Assembly (NCBI RefSeq): GCF_038039535.1 | Contig: NZ_JBBPHP010000032.1 | Coordinates: 1-64,000, forward strand | Reading direction: 5' to 3' | DNA length: 64,000 nucleotides | Source: Catalinimonas sp038039535 | Lineage (GTDB): Bacteria > Bacteroidota > Bacteroidia > Cytophagales > Cyclobacteriaceae | Shown: piece after piece, positions 8,609 through 16,992 of the stretch | How positions within the stretch are numbered: position 1 is the stretch's first letter | How the letters are laid out: the number at the start of each line of letters is the position of its first letter | Notes under the pieces: model-generated | What the model was told of the DNA's origin: nothing | Seen by the model: the letters and a program-made list of their open reading frames with translations, nothing else | Database searches by the model: none | Program-made: the position numbers and the translations under genes

Positions 8609-9940
8609 ATGGCAGACCTTGAATCGCAGCATCTGGACTATAAACAAAGCTGGCAGGATGAACACCTCAAAACCCTCTGTGCCTTTGCGAACGCGGAAGG
8701 TGGAGAGATACATCTGGGGAAAGATGATCAAGGAAAAATCACCCCCCTTGAGCAACCCAAAAAGCTATTGGAAAGTCTGCCAGGCAAAATTATCCAGAAG
8801 CTGGGTGTCTATCCTCGGCTGGATTTAGTGCAGGAGGAAGAGCAAGCCTTTATTGTCATTCGCATAGAAGCCTCTCCCCTACCCGTTGGCCTGAACGGTA
8901 GATATTATAAGCGTATTGGTAGTACCAATCAGGAACTGAAAGGACCGATGTTGAGCCAGTTTCTGATGGAAAAGAGTGGTAATGGCTGGGACGAACTGCC
9001 GGAACCTCAGGCTACCCTCAAAGATTTAGACGTCAATACCTTACAGCGATTTCAAAGATTTGCCTCTGAGCGTGTACCTTCCATTCGCCAGGAGCCTTTG
9101 AAAACCGACAAAGACTTACTCAGTTTCTTGCAAAAACTCAATCTAGCCGAAGGAGGTATGCTGAGCCGGGCGGCTATACTACTATTTGGGAAAGAACCCC
9201 AACGCTACTACAGAGATGCATATTTAAAGATTGGAATGTTTGCCTCCGATGCGGAGTTACTTTCCGACGACCATATCAAGGGTAACCTTTTCAACCAGGT
9301 GGAGCAAGGCATGGAGGTATTAAAGCTGAAATACCTGGTCCCCAAGGTGTATTATGAAGGTATTGTCAGAAAGGAGAAAGCCGAGTATCCTGAGTCAGCT
9401 CTTCGTGAGGCTATCATCAATGCTTTGGTGCATCGTGATTATGCCGGTCCGCCTTTACAAATTAGTGTATATGATGATAAGATGATTTTGTGGAATGAAG
9501 GAGGTCTCCCTGCTACCCTTACCATAGAAGATTTGAAACATAAACATCCATCCCGGCCCCGCAACAGGTCGCTATCGGATGTCTTCTATAAGGCCGGATA
9601 TATTGAGTCCTGGGGACGAGGTACCATTGCTATCACTCAGGATTGCATCCGGGCAGGCTTACCTGAACCGGCTTTCCGTGAAGCTTTTGGTGGACTAGAG
9701 GTGACCTTTTTCAAAAATACCCTTACCGAAGAGCAACTTGCCAAGCTACCTATCAATGACCGGCAGCGCCAGGCCATTCAGTACCTTAAGGAGTACAGCC
9801 GCATCAGCAATAAGGATTACCAGGAGTTGACTAATTGCTCCCGAAATACAGCCAGTAATGACCTGAAAGAGTTGGTTTCGCTCAAGATCATCATGCAGGC
9901 TGGCCGCAAAGGGGCGGGATCTTATTATGTGCTGCGCTAG
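8609..9940 (+). CDS. AlbA/Schlafen-domain ATP-binding transcriptional regulator
   Basis: The N-terminal part (about residues 1-125) is an AlbA_2/Schlafen-type domain: Glu-Ser-x-x-Leu-Asp-Tyr-Lys at the start, then CAFANAEGGEIHLGKDD and a YYKRIGSTN strand. The middle has a GHKL-type ATPase segment (REAIINALVHRDY, then ILWNEGGLP and a WGRGT motif), and the last 70 residues form a winged helix (SRNTASNDLKELVSLKII). This is the usual RecG-like or putative transcription-regulator architecture. The ATG at 8609 is preferred over an upstream in-frame TTG at 8594 because it sits 25 bases after a good promoter box. It is divergent from the HA-repeat gene. The target genes are unknown. Confidence 0.85.
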   Translation: MADLESQHLDYKQSWQDEHLKTLCAFANAEGGEIHLGKDDQGKITPLEQPKKLLESLPGKIIQKLGVYPRLDLVQEEEQAFIVIRIEASPLPVGLNGRYYKRIGSTNQELKGPMLSQFLMEKSGNGWDELPEPQATLKDLDVNTLQRFQRFASERVPSIRQEPLKTDKDLLSFLQKLNLAEGGMLSRAAILLFGKEPQRYYRDAYLKIGMFASDAELLSDDHIKGNLFNQVEQGMEVLKLKYLVPKVYYEGIVRKEKAEYPESALREAIINALVHRDYAGPPLQISVYDDKMILWNEGGLPATLTIEDLKHKHPSRPRNRSLSDVFYKAGYIESWGRGTIAITQDCIRAGLPEPAFREAFGGLEVTFFKNTLTEEQLAKLPINDRQRQAIQYLKEYSRISNKDYQELTNCSRNTASNDLKELVSLKIIMQAGRKGAGSYYVLR

Positions 9941-9950
9941 GCAAAATTCA

Positions 9951-9979
9951 ATTGCACAATAATTGCACAAATTGCACAA
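9951..9979. repeat. Three direct copies of ATTGCACAA
   Basis: Copies at 9951-9959, 9962-9970 and 9971-9979 lie just after the AlbA-type gene and before a convergent small gene. Spacing of 9-11 bases puts them on roughly one face of the helix. This could be a protein-binding array; nothing else supports a role. Confidence 0.5.
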
Positions 9980-10014
9980 TTGAGCTTTGCTACCTAGAGA
10001 ATTGACATTTATTT

Positions 10015-10224
10015 TTACCCTCTATGGCATTCTGGAATACAAATAATACAACCGTCAACATTATCAAAATACCCGGCGGCTCTTTTGATAGCACTTTGAC
10101 AGCTATTGTGAAGCCCTAAATCAATTTTATCTTTGAGAGGTAAAAGCCTACAATTCTCCTTGTGAACTTCATGATCATTATTAGGATTAGTTGTCGTGTT
10201 TTGATTAACATAGTATCTATCCAT
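10015..10224 (-). CDS. Small Cys-rich protein (YYVNxN...HEVH type)
   Basis: A 69-residue product beginning MDRYYVNQN, followed by NNDHEVHKENC, an LGLHNSCQSAIKRA segment and a closing GCIICIPECH. Four or five Cys and two His are placed as in a recurring family of small bacterial proteins that start with YYVN and end in CxxCxxxCH; a metal-binding fold is likely. The ATG at 10224 is chosen over one at 10263 because the family begins at MDRYYVN. It stands alone and convergent to the regulator gene. The function is unknown. Confidence 0.65.
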   Translation of the reverse strand: MDRYYVNQNTTTNPNNDHEVHKENCRLLPLKDKIDLGLHNSCQSAIKRAAGYFDNVDGCIICIPECHRG

Positions 10225-10309
10225 AACAAAGTAATTTCCACATAATATATTAAAAATATGCAAAAAATCCTTTCACATTAATATAAGCAAGTTGGTTAGT
10301 TTATGTAAA

Positions 10310-10930
10310 TCAAAAATTAAATCGGATTCCTAGCGTAGCCTGCTGCACCTGCTGGTCATAATGGTTCTTTAGAAAATAGGTGTAGCGGTAACGGGCCAGG
10401 AGGGTAAAGTAACGGCTTAAGTAAACTTCAGTCAAAATGTTGGCGTGACCACCCAGGGTGAAACCTTCGTTCAATGTTGCTTCCTCTTGGTCAAATTCCG
10501 GTACTTCTTCCGATGTATCCAACATGCTAGAGTCCAGCTTGTAGCGGATAGAAGATAAGTCAGGTTCCTGATACGTCTGGGTGAGTCCTGCCCCGATACT
10601 GAAATATACATGTCTGAATAACTTTAAAAAGCTGTAATCTATCGTCTCATTGAGCATAAAAGTATTCATCCCGTATTCCGAAGTCACCTGATAGGCCCCG
10701 TATGTAGAAACATCTGTGAAATTGCCCTGCTCATACCCTCCACTAATTTCTATCTGGAATCTTTTGCTCAAAAAGGCCTGATAGCCTATGGAATATAACT
10801 CATCCAGGTTGGGCTGAACGCCATATTCTACGCTTATCCCCTTCAATCCTTTGAAATGAAATTGAGCATGTGCTGGGGTGAAACTGATTAAACAATTTAA
10901 AAAACTAAGAATTGCGAGTGTCTTTATCAT
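10310..10930 (-). CDS. TraO-like outer-membrane beta-barrel conjugation protein
   Basis: A 206-residue exported protein with a cleavable signal ending at AHA-QF. The rest is alternating beta strands and a C-terminal strand ending in Phe (GIRFNF), the outer-membrane barrel signature. It is the last gene of the leftward mating-pair operon, five bases after the previous gene. In Bacteroidota conjugative elements the TraO protein is a barrel of this size at the same end of the operon, so that is the likely identity. Position carries more weight than sequence here. Confidence 0.65.
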   Translation of the reverse strand: MIKTLAILSFLNCLISFTPAHAQFHFKGLKGISVEYGVQPNLDELYSIGYQAFLSKRFQIEISGGYEQGNFTDVSTYGAYQVTSEYGMNTFMLNETIDYSFLKLFRHVYFSIGAGLTQTYQEPDLSSIRYKLDSSMLDTSEEVPEFDQEEATLNEGFTLGGHANILTEVYLSRYFTLLARYRYTYFLKNHYDQQVQQATLGIRFNF

Positions 10931-10934
10931 GGGT

Positions 10935-11744
10935 TTACTCCATTAACTTTTTGGTAAATAGAAATTGACCTATACGTTTTTTATGAAGTCTTTTTATATT
11001 ATGCTTAGCTTCACTTTCTGCCAGGAGAATGCTATCACTTTTCTCAATAAATGCATAACTCATTGTAATGTAGCGTTGTGCAATGCGCTGAGTTCTGATA
11101 CGCTCATAATCACTCATGGCAAAAGCTTTATCTTGCTGCACTTTCTGTGAAAGCTCCATACCTTTCTCTCTGTACAGGTCAGCCCATTTGCGGTAGGTAT
11201 GTGCAGCCTGAGCAGCGCGTTTGCCGGCAAATTCCTGGAAGTAGAGCCGAAAGTTTCGGTTGTCTGCAATACGCTGTTCCAGTCCTTTGGATGTTCCAGG
11301 CAGAGGAGCTGTAAAGTACATTTTATCTGCGAGCTCCCGTGCAGCATCAGCCACATCCGGATGCTTATATAGATTGTACAGCCTTTCTCCGTATTCCTGA
11401 GCAGGTAACATGTTCACGTATTCATCTATATCATTTTTGATATCATCAATTCCCATCAATTCATTCTCAATTGAGGCCATCTTCATTCCGATGACACTTT
11501 GTGCCATGTATTTAGCCTGATCAATACTGTCCTGAAGCTCATGTATTTTGTCGTAAGTTTTATCAATGACTTCTTTGGTCTTCTCTATTTTCTTCCAAAG
11601 CACAAGTTCTCCCAGGCTTTGAGCCGTGTTATTAATTTCTTCTTTTCGGTTTTTCTTGTCCTTAACTACCACTACACATTGATTGCTCATAAGCAAAATG
11701 GTAATCATGCAGTACCCTAAAAGCTTGATATAGCTAATTTTCAT
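10935..11744 (-). CDS. VirB5/TrbJ-like conjugation protein, paralogue 3
   Basis: A 269-residue protein with a hydrophobic N-terminal signal, possibly a lipoprotein (SNQC), then an almost wholly helical body with a coiled coil at about residues 45-85. Near the C-terminus it has a pattern shared with the next two genes upstream: YR-x-x-x-x-x-x-YREKG, then SDYERI, Ala-x-x-Tyr and a final Ser-x-x-x-L helix. These features suggest a VirB5/TrbJ-type pilus-tip or periplasmic component. It has lost the start of the mature region (VIDP) that identifies the family in the first copy. Gap to the TraO-like gene is 5 bases. Confidence 0.6.
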   Translation of the reverse strand: MKISYIKLLGYCMITILLMSNQCVVVVKDKKNRKEEINNTAQSLGELVLWKKIEKTKEVIDKTYDKIHELQDSIDQAKYMAQSVIGMKMASIENELMGIDDIKNDIDEYVNMLPAQEYGERLYNLYKHPDVADAARELADKMYFTAPLPGTSKGLEQRIADNRNFRLYFQEFAGKRAAQAAHTYRKWADLYREKGMELSQKVQQDKAFAMSDYERIRTQRIAQRYITMSYAFIEKSDSILLAESEAKHNIKRLHKKRIGQFLFTKKLME

Positions 11745-11785
11745 AAAAAATATCTAATTAGATAATTAGGTAATTAAACAATTAA

Positions 11786-13054
11786 CTAAAAATAATCTTC
11801 CAGTCTTCTGAACAGTGCCTTTTGCTGTACATAATTATCTTTCATTAGGGCATCAGAATTTGTGAAACTATCAGAAAGTAGGCGTTCTGCTTTAGACTGT
11901 AGCTGCAAACTCTCACGGAGATATGCACTGGCAATTTCAGCGGTATTAATTCTTTCAGCATCATCCATTCTTAATTCATCTTTGTCTTTTAATTTTTGAT
12001 TAAGGTTCTCCCCATACCGGCGGTAGCGTTGGGCAAGCTCACGATAGGTAAGCGCCAGCATTTTCTTTCGCTTATTAGCCATTTCTACCAGAGTTAGACG
12101 ATTGGTAGCCATATTCGTAGACAGCTCGCGAAAATGATCATATTGTACCGGTATATTAAGTTCAGTGTCCAGCAAATTAATTTGCCGATAAAGGTCTATT
12201 CCTGCATGAAAAGTAGCTTCTCCGGATTGGTAAACTTCCTGAAGACTATGAGCATAACTCAGAATTTCATCAGGGACTTCCAAAGCCATGCTTTGCATAA
12301 TCTCCCAATCCATAGCCGACATTTTGAGAAATCGGATGATGCCCACCTGCTTAAGTAGTTCTATTTTTTCGCGCTGAAGCTCATATTTACCTTCAGCATT
12401 CTTCTTAAAGAGGGTTTGCATGACATTCTCGGCAGCCAGTTTTACCCAGTACTTGAAATTCTTTTTCCCTTCCTGTTTCTTTTTTGCCCGTTTTTCAAGA
12501 GGATCCATAACCGGTATCCCCTTTCCTTGAGGTAAAATTTTGTCTAGCAAAGCTGAATTCTGTTCCTTCAAGGCTTTTAACATAGGCTCTAACTCGGTAT
12601 ACAATACGCTCAGAGCTGCGTCAACACCTGTTTGGGTGAGCTCATCATTCAGATTTTCAGTCCAGACATTTAGACGATCATAATAGTCTGCTTCTGATTC
12701 AAAATATACTTCTTCCGCTTCCCTATCGTAAGTAATTCCTTCCTGATGCTGCGGCATGGTAATATCCTGTTCATTAGCATATTGGTAAGCTTGATACACC
12801 ATTTCATCCGCACCCTCCTTGCTGTAGAAATGTTTATAATCATCTTTAAAAGCTTTCTCCCAATCTTTCCCCTGCCAGTCACTCCAGTCAAAATCCGACA
12901 AAAGAGAATCACCTAAGTTTGAGGTGTCTTTTCCATCCTCAGGCAGCCAGTCAAATGGATTAGATTGGTTATCCTGAGCTGTTAAGTTTATAGAAATCAT
13001 CAGGAAATGGATAACAAAGATTAGTTTATACATTGCTACTCTTAAGTTTGACAT
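11786..13054 (-). CDS. VirB5/TrbJ-like conjugation protein, long paralogue 2
   Basis: The longest of three neighbouring paralogues (422 residues). It has a signal peptide, best seen from the second ATG at 13033 (MYKLIFVIHFLM... ending LTAQ), then an acidic Trp/Asp-rich region (SDFDWSDWQGKDWEKAF) of about 90 residues that the others lack, and then a long helical body. The C-terminal part repeats the shared pattern YRELAQRYRRYGENLNQK...DDAERI followed by an Ala-x-x-Tyr helix. It lies 5 bases after the first paralogue. It is predicted to be a periplasmic or surface part of the mating apparatus; the acidic insert suggests a distinct role. Confidence 0.6.
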   Translation of the reverse strand: MSNLRVAMYKLIFVIHFLMISINLTAQDNQSNPFDWLPEDGKDTSNLGDSLLSDFDWSDWQGKDWEKAFKDDYKHFYSKEGADEMVYQAYQYANEQDITMPQHQEGITYDREAEEVYFESEADYYDRLNVWTENLNDELTQTGVDAALSVLYTELEPMLKALKEQNSALLDKILPQGKGIPVMDPLEKRAKKKQEGKKNFKYWVKLAAENVMQTLFKKNAEGKYELQREKIELLKQVGIIRFLKMSAMDWEIMQSMALEVPDEILSYAHSLQEVYQSGEATFHAGIDLYRQINLLDTELNIPVQYDHFRELSTNMATNRLTLVEMANKRKKMLALTYRELAQRYRRYGENLNQKLKDKDELRMDDAERINTAEIASAYLRESLQLQSKAERLLSDSFTNSDALMKDNYVQQKALFRRLEDYF

Positions 13055-13059
13055 CTGCT

Positions 13060-13893
13060 TTACTCACCTCCAAAAAATTTATCCATAGCAGTATACTGTC
13101 GGTACATGTGCAATGTCTCTTGTTGTACTGGTGCTTCACGGCTTATTTCTTTTTCTATCAACTGGTCGCACATCAGGCGCAGCTCCAAAGCCTTTCTAAC
13201 ATAGGAAGCAGTGGTTTCCAGAAGCTGTATTCTATCCGCTTCATTCATCTTAAGGGTGGAGTTTTCTCCATCGGTAGACCTACTTCTGTGAAGCAATTCA
13301 TTTAGCTGTTCAGCTTTGGTCAACATCACTTCAGCTACCTGGTTATAGGTGAGGGCAATCTGGATACTTTTTCTGGCAGAAGCATAGGCGAATATTTCCC
13401 GGTTGGCCAGCTTATTACCAATTGCGTTTTGCAAGAGGGGCAAATCATCAGGAAGTTTTTCGTCAAAATCAAAGCCAAAAACCTGATGGAGTACTTCCGA
13501 ACCTAAAGAAGTGCTGGTATTGCCATAACCTTGTATCATGGGGTGATCGCCGGGAAGAATGCCGCTGACATAATGATTCAGATCAGTAGAAACCTGGGCG
13601 GTGGCATCCATTTCAAATTGGATGTTGCTAATGCCTAGTTTATCGCTTTTGATTAAAGCTTTCACCTCCCACAGCGCATCATCAATAGTTTGCTGCAGTT
13701 CACGTATGTTCTGCACGGTATTCTTAATGTCAGAAGCAATCTCATTGGCATCTTTAATGACACTATTGGTTTTGGCTAGAATGCCTCCGTTGGCAATGGT
13801 AGCGGCGATATCTCCGGGATCAATGACTATCAACTGAGCTTCAACCAATGTAAAGCAGCACAATGAAAGTATAGTACAAATGAGTTTCTTCAT
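13060..13893 (-). CDS. VirB5/TrbJ-like conjugation protein, paralogue 1
   Basis: A 277-residue exported protein with a clear signal (MKKLICTILSLCCFTLVEA, cut before QL). The mature start IVIDPGDIAATIANG is typical of TrbJ/VirB5 proteins, followed by helices with the coiled coil at about residues 45-70. The C-terminal helix pair carries NEADRIQLLETTASY, the same pattern as the two downstream genes. VirB5 homologues sit at the pilus tip and bridge to recipient cells. It comes 11 bases after the lipoprotein gene in the leftward operon. This is the copy with the best family match. Confidence 0.7.
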   Translation of the reverse strand: MKKLICTILSLCCFTLVEAQLIVIDPGDIAATIANGGILAKTNSVIKDANEIASDIKNTVQNIRELQQTIDDALWEVKALIKSDKLGISNIQFEMDATAQVSTDLNHYVSGILPGDHPMIQGYGNTSTSLGSEVLHQVFGFDFDEKLPDDLPLLQNAIGNKLANREIFAYASARKSIQIALTYNQVAEVMLTKAEQLNELLHRSRSTDGENSTLKMNEADRIQLLETTASYVRKALELRLMCDQLIEKEISREAPVQQETLHMYRQYTAMDKFFGGE

Positions 13894-13904
13894 GTTCTTA
13901 ATTA

Positions 13905-14513
13905 TTACTTTGCAGGAACAAATTGAATGGACAAATCAGGAAGATCACGTTTAATAAAAGAACCTTTGATATTGATAGAATCAGGAGATAAGCTTTTAAC
14001 CTTCCATTCCATGGAATATCCTAAATACCCAGATCCTGATTGGTTACCTTTGAAGCCCAAAAACTGCTGTACTGCCAGATTATTTCGGAAATCAGCCTGG
14101 GCCACTGTAAGGGAATCATTAAACTCCAGGTAAATTCCTTTTTCTATTAGTGAGGGTTTTTGAGAATTACAGCGTTCATCTTGCTCCAAAAAATCAATTG
14201 AGATATTGCTATATTCTAATCTAAATGAGTAAACATCATCCAGACGGCAAGGAGGCAGTTCAGCATACAAGTCTGTGACCTGAGTAGAATCAATGTTGAA
14301 TGGATCTTCCGAAAGTTCAGCAACAAAAGTAGGCTTAGCAAAAGTCAGCTGATTAAGCTTCCATGGCTGTTTTTGACCAGAGAAAAAGGCTTTTCTCTCC
14401 TCTGGGCTATCTGGTTGGTCACTTGCATCTGGTTTTGGGGTTTCTTCTCCCTGACAGGCAAGCATTATACTTATGGAAAAGATGTAGGAGTATCTAAAAA
14501 ATAGTTTTTTCAT
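13905..14513 (-). CDS. Conjugation-operon lipoprotein of unknown function
   Basis: A 202-residue lipoprotein with the lipobox IMLAC (Cys at about 20), then a Pro/Glu-rich stretch and a beta-rich C-terminal domain. I do not recognise the fold. It sits between the VirB10 and VirB5-like genes with gaps of 13 and 11 bases, the place where other elements encode a VirB7-type lipoprotein or an entry-exclusion protein. Either role is inference from position. Confidence 0.6.
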   Translation of the reverse strand: MKKLFFRYSYIFSISIMLACQGEETPKPDASDQPDSPEERKAFFSGQKQPWKLNQLTFAKPTFVAELSEDPFNIDSTQVTDLYAELPPCRLDDVYSFRLEYSNISIDFLEQDERCNSQKPSLIEKGIYLEFNDSLTVAQADFRNNLAVQQFLGFKGNQSGSGYLGYSMEWKVKSLSPDSINIKGSFIKRDLPDLSIQFVPAK

Positions 14514-14526
14514 ATCTCACAAAAAT

Positions 14527-15522
14527 TTATCCTTTAGCTAAATAGATCTTATAGCCATCATTGAGTTTGATCGTTCTCTGTCTGTTGCGTTTGTTACGAA
14601 TTATGGATTGAGTGACATCCTGCAAAATTTCATATGGCAGGTCTATAACTGAGCGTCCGGCGGACCGGTATATAGTATTATTGGTAGCCTGTTCCATATC
14701 CTGGCTTTTAGATTTATCAATGATAATACCATGAGAATAATCCGCATCATATACTTCGTAGTTTACATCATGACGTCTAATACGATCAACTTTTACATTA
14801 ATGGCATTTGAACTCATGCGGATTTTTCCGGTAAATACTGTTCCTTCTGGAATAGCACTTTCCTGAAGTTGTAAGGGTTCTCCCAAACGAAGCTTGATAA
14901 ATGAACCAGGCTCTACCTCCTGATCGCCATAGATATAAGCCAAGGTATATTGCTGTCCAGCATGACTGGTTAACCTGATAGAAGCAAAAGGACTCCGTTC
15001 TACTTCTGGTATTGAATCTGCTTGTACATTTTCTGATTCATGAATTACTTTTTTTGTAGTAATCACTCTCTTTCTTCTTACCGGTCTTTCGTATTTAGAT
15101 TTTATTGGCTCAGGATTTTGTATGCTATCCTTTTGCTGGGGCTTTTTGGTAAGCTGTTTTTCTTCATCCGAATATGTAGCCTGTCCAAAATCTACCGAAA
15201 CCACATCCTTTCCGCTGACAATATGCTCATATCTTCCCCTTCGTTTTACCTGATCTTTCTCAAAAATTTTATCCTGGAATTGCTGTAGCCTGCTTTTGGA
15301 CTTTTGACCTTTGTAATCTTCTCGGGTTACTGTTTTACCATAATTTACACCTAGTTTTATCGTATTTTGTATCTGATGCTGATAAAGCAACAGCAGAGCA
15401 ATCAGGCCAACAAATAAACAGACTAGAGGCAACCAAAGGATATACCTGAGCAAAAACTTCTTCGCCCTTATTTTGAAAGGTTCTTTTGCCTGGTATTTCT
15501 CCGGATTTTCAATGCGTTCCAT
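14527..15522 (-). CDS. traM: Conjugation protein TraM (VirB10-like)
   Basis: A 331-residue inner-membrane-anchored protein: a cytosolic basic N-terminus, one membrane helix at about residues 27-50, a Pro/Lys-rich periplasmic linker, and a C-terminal beta domain with IPEGTVFTGKIRMSSNAINVKVD. In TraM/VirB10 proteins that region forms the inner layer of the core channel. The gene follows traN with one base between stop and start, the normal Bacteroidota order. It would bridge inner and outer membranes of the mating channel with TraN. Confidence 0.85.
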   Translation of the reverse strand: MERIENPEKYQAKEPFKIRAKKFLLRYILWLPLVCLFVGLIALLLLYQHQIQNTIKLGVNYGKTVTREDYKGQKSKSRLQQFQDKIFEKDQVKRRGRYEHIVSGKDVVSVDFGQATYSDEEKQLTKKPQQKDSIQNPEPIKSKYERPVRRKRVITTKKVIHESENVQADSIPEVERSPFASIRLTSHAGQQYTLAYIYGDQEVEPGSFIKLRLGEPLQLQESAIPEGTVFTGKIRMSSNAINVKVDRIRRHDVNYEVYDADYSHGIIIDKSKSQDMEQATNNTIYRSAGRSVIDLPYEILQDVTQSIIRNKRNRQRTIKLNDGYKIYLAKG

Positions 15523-15523
15523 T

Positions 15524-16372
15524 TTAAAATAGGTCAGCAGTATTCATCAAACGAGGTGGAATTTCCAGTTGTAAAGAGCGTATTCCGGAAGTTTCACGTA
15601 TGGTCACCATCACCGCTCCTTGTTCTCCTACCGCATATACAGGAATAGCGATATAGTAATCGTGCCAGCCATAAGGCTTAACATCGGCAATATTTCCTTC
15701 TATCAGCGGTACTACCGTTACCTTATTGACCTTCTTTCGGCTCAACAATCGTTTCCGGTAGAATTCAGCGTTTTCAACACTTAGACTTTCCATGCGATAA
15801 ACCAGGGCAGAATTATTCTCCAGTCGTAATTTTAGATAAATGGCAGAGTTGTCCACTTTAAGATTCATTAGTGACCAACTCACTTTATTATCAGCTACAC
15901 CAATATCAAAAACCTTCCGCTTTTTGTCATCCAGAGAATATAAGCGTTCCTCTATTTGGCTAATATCCACTTCCGGCACATAATTCTCTCGGTTGTAGGA
16001 AGCCGCCTTATTCAGTGTTTTGTCTCTGAAATCATACAAAATTTTCTCATGCCTGGATTTAAAGCTCACTATGCCAGCAAAAACTTTTGAACCTGCTGAA
16101 ATGAAGATTGTTGTTTCGGCAGCTTCAGGGGATCTTGCTTTGATATACACTGTGTTCTTTTCTGCTTTAGCTCCAAAATCTTTGACTAAGACCACATTCT
16201 CTTCGGGTAAATGATCGGCAAATTCTCTTTGGCCACCCAGATCTAGCAAGCTTACATTTTCATCAAATACCAAATAGGTATTTTGCTGGTTATTGACATA
16301 AATGGTATCGCTCGCATTTGCAAAGGAGGTATTGAATAAAAGAAATAGTGTGTAGTAATAAAATCTTTTCAT
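15524..16372 (-). CDS. traN: Conjugation protein TraN (VirB9-like, DUF4138)
   Basis: A 282-residue exported protein with a signal peptide (MKRFYYYTLFLLFNTSFA). The beta-rich body contains NSALVYRMESLSVENAEFYRKR and a basic KKVNK segment followed by strands, the pattern of the TraN/DUF4138 family. This is the periplasmic or outer-membrane ring component that pairs with TraM. The ATG at 16372 is preferred to a GTG one codon earlier. It lies 3 bases after the VirB8-like gene. Confidence 0.85.
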   Translation of the reverse strand: MKRFYYYTLFLLFNTSFANASDTIYVNNQQNTYLVFDENVSLLDLGGQREFADHLPEENVVLVKDFGAKAEKNTVYIKARSPEAAETTIFISAGSKVFAGIVSFKSRHEKILYDFRDKTLNKAASYNRENYVPEVDISQIEERLYSLDDKKRKVFDIGVADNKVSWSLMNLKVDNSAIYLKLRLENNSALVYRMESLSVENAEFYRKRLLSRKKVNKVTVVPLIEGNIADVKPYGWHDYYIAIPVYAVGEQGAVMVTIRETSGIRSLQLEIPPRLMNTADLF

Positions 16373-16375
16373 CAC

Positions 16376-16990
16376 CTATTCATTTTCGGTTTTATATTGA
16401 TTGTAGGGCACAAAATCCAGGTCAGCGATTTGCAAACCAAAAGGATTTTGTTCATTACGATACGTTTTGACGATATTGTATTTTAGTGCAATGGCAAGTT
16501 CTGTTTTCAGTTCAGTGCCAATGTAGTGGCGTTGTTTAAAATAGGCTCTGGCTTTTGCTGGAAGACCGTTACTCAAAATTTTTACTGAGTCTATAAAAAC
16601 TTCTGTTCTTGACCCCCAACGAATATAGTTGTCTTTTACTTTGCCTTTGTCAAACTGTTCTACCACCATCAGTCCGCTGGGTTCATCCACCAGATGAAGG
16701 GCATCATCTACATGTTGGTCATAAGTTTCAGCATCATGGGCAAACATACTTTTAATGAATATTTCAGAGAGATATTTAGCCTCAAAGGGGGTTACATCTC
16801 TTTCTTCAGTAAGGTAAGCCGACAGTGTGCCATTATCTGTCACCACATAAACCTGATCATTTTTAGTATCCACCAGTTGCTTGTACTGGAAGTAATAAAT
16901 GACAGTCGCAGAGATAAATCCGAGGATTGAAACCATAGTTATTGCCTTCATGGTCCTGAATGCCCGATTATAGTCTTTAATTTTTTCCAT
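16376..16990 (-). CDS. traK: Conjugation protein TraK (VirB8-like)
   Basis: A 204-residue protein with a short cytosolic start (KDYNRAFRTMKA), one membrane helix at about residues 15-32 (ITMVSILGFISATVIYYF), and a periplasmic alpha/beta domain ending in YNIVKTYRNEQNPFGLQI. This layout matches Bacteroidota TraK proteins, the VirB8-like assembly factor of the channel. Gap to the VirB6-like gene is 2 bases, so the two are probably translated together. Confidence 0.87.
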   Translation of the reverse strand: MEKIKDYNRAFRTMKAITMVSILGFISATVIYYFQYKQLVDTKNDQVYVVTDNGTLSAYLTEERDVTPFEAKYLSEIFIKSMFAHDAETYDQHVDDALHLVDEPSGLMVVEQFDKGKVKDNYIRWGSRTEVFIDSVKILSNGLPAKARAYFKQRHYIGTELKTELAIALKYNIVKTYRNEQNPFGLQIADLDFVPYNQYKTENE

Positions 16991-16992
16991 TT

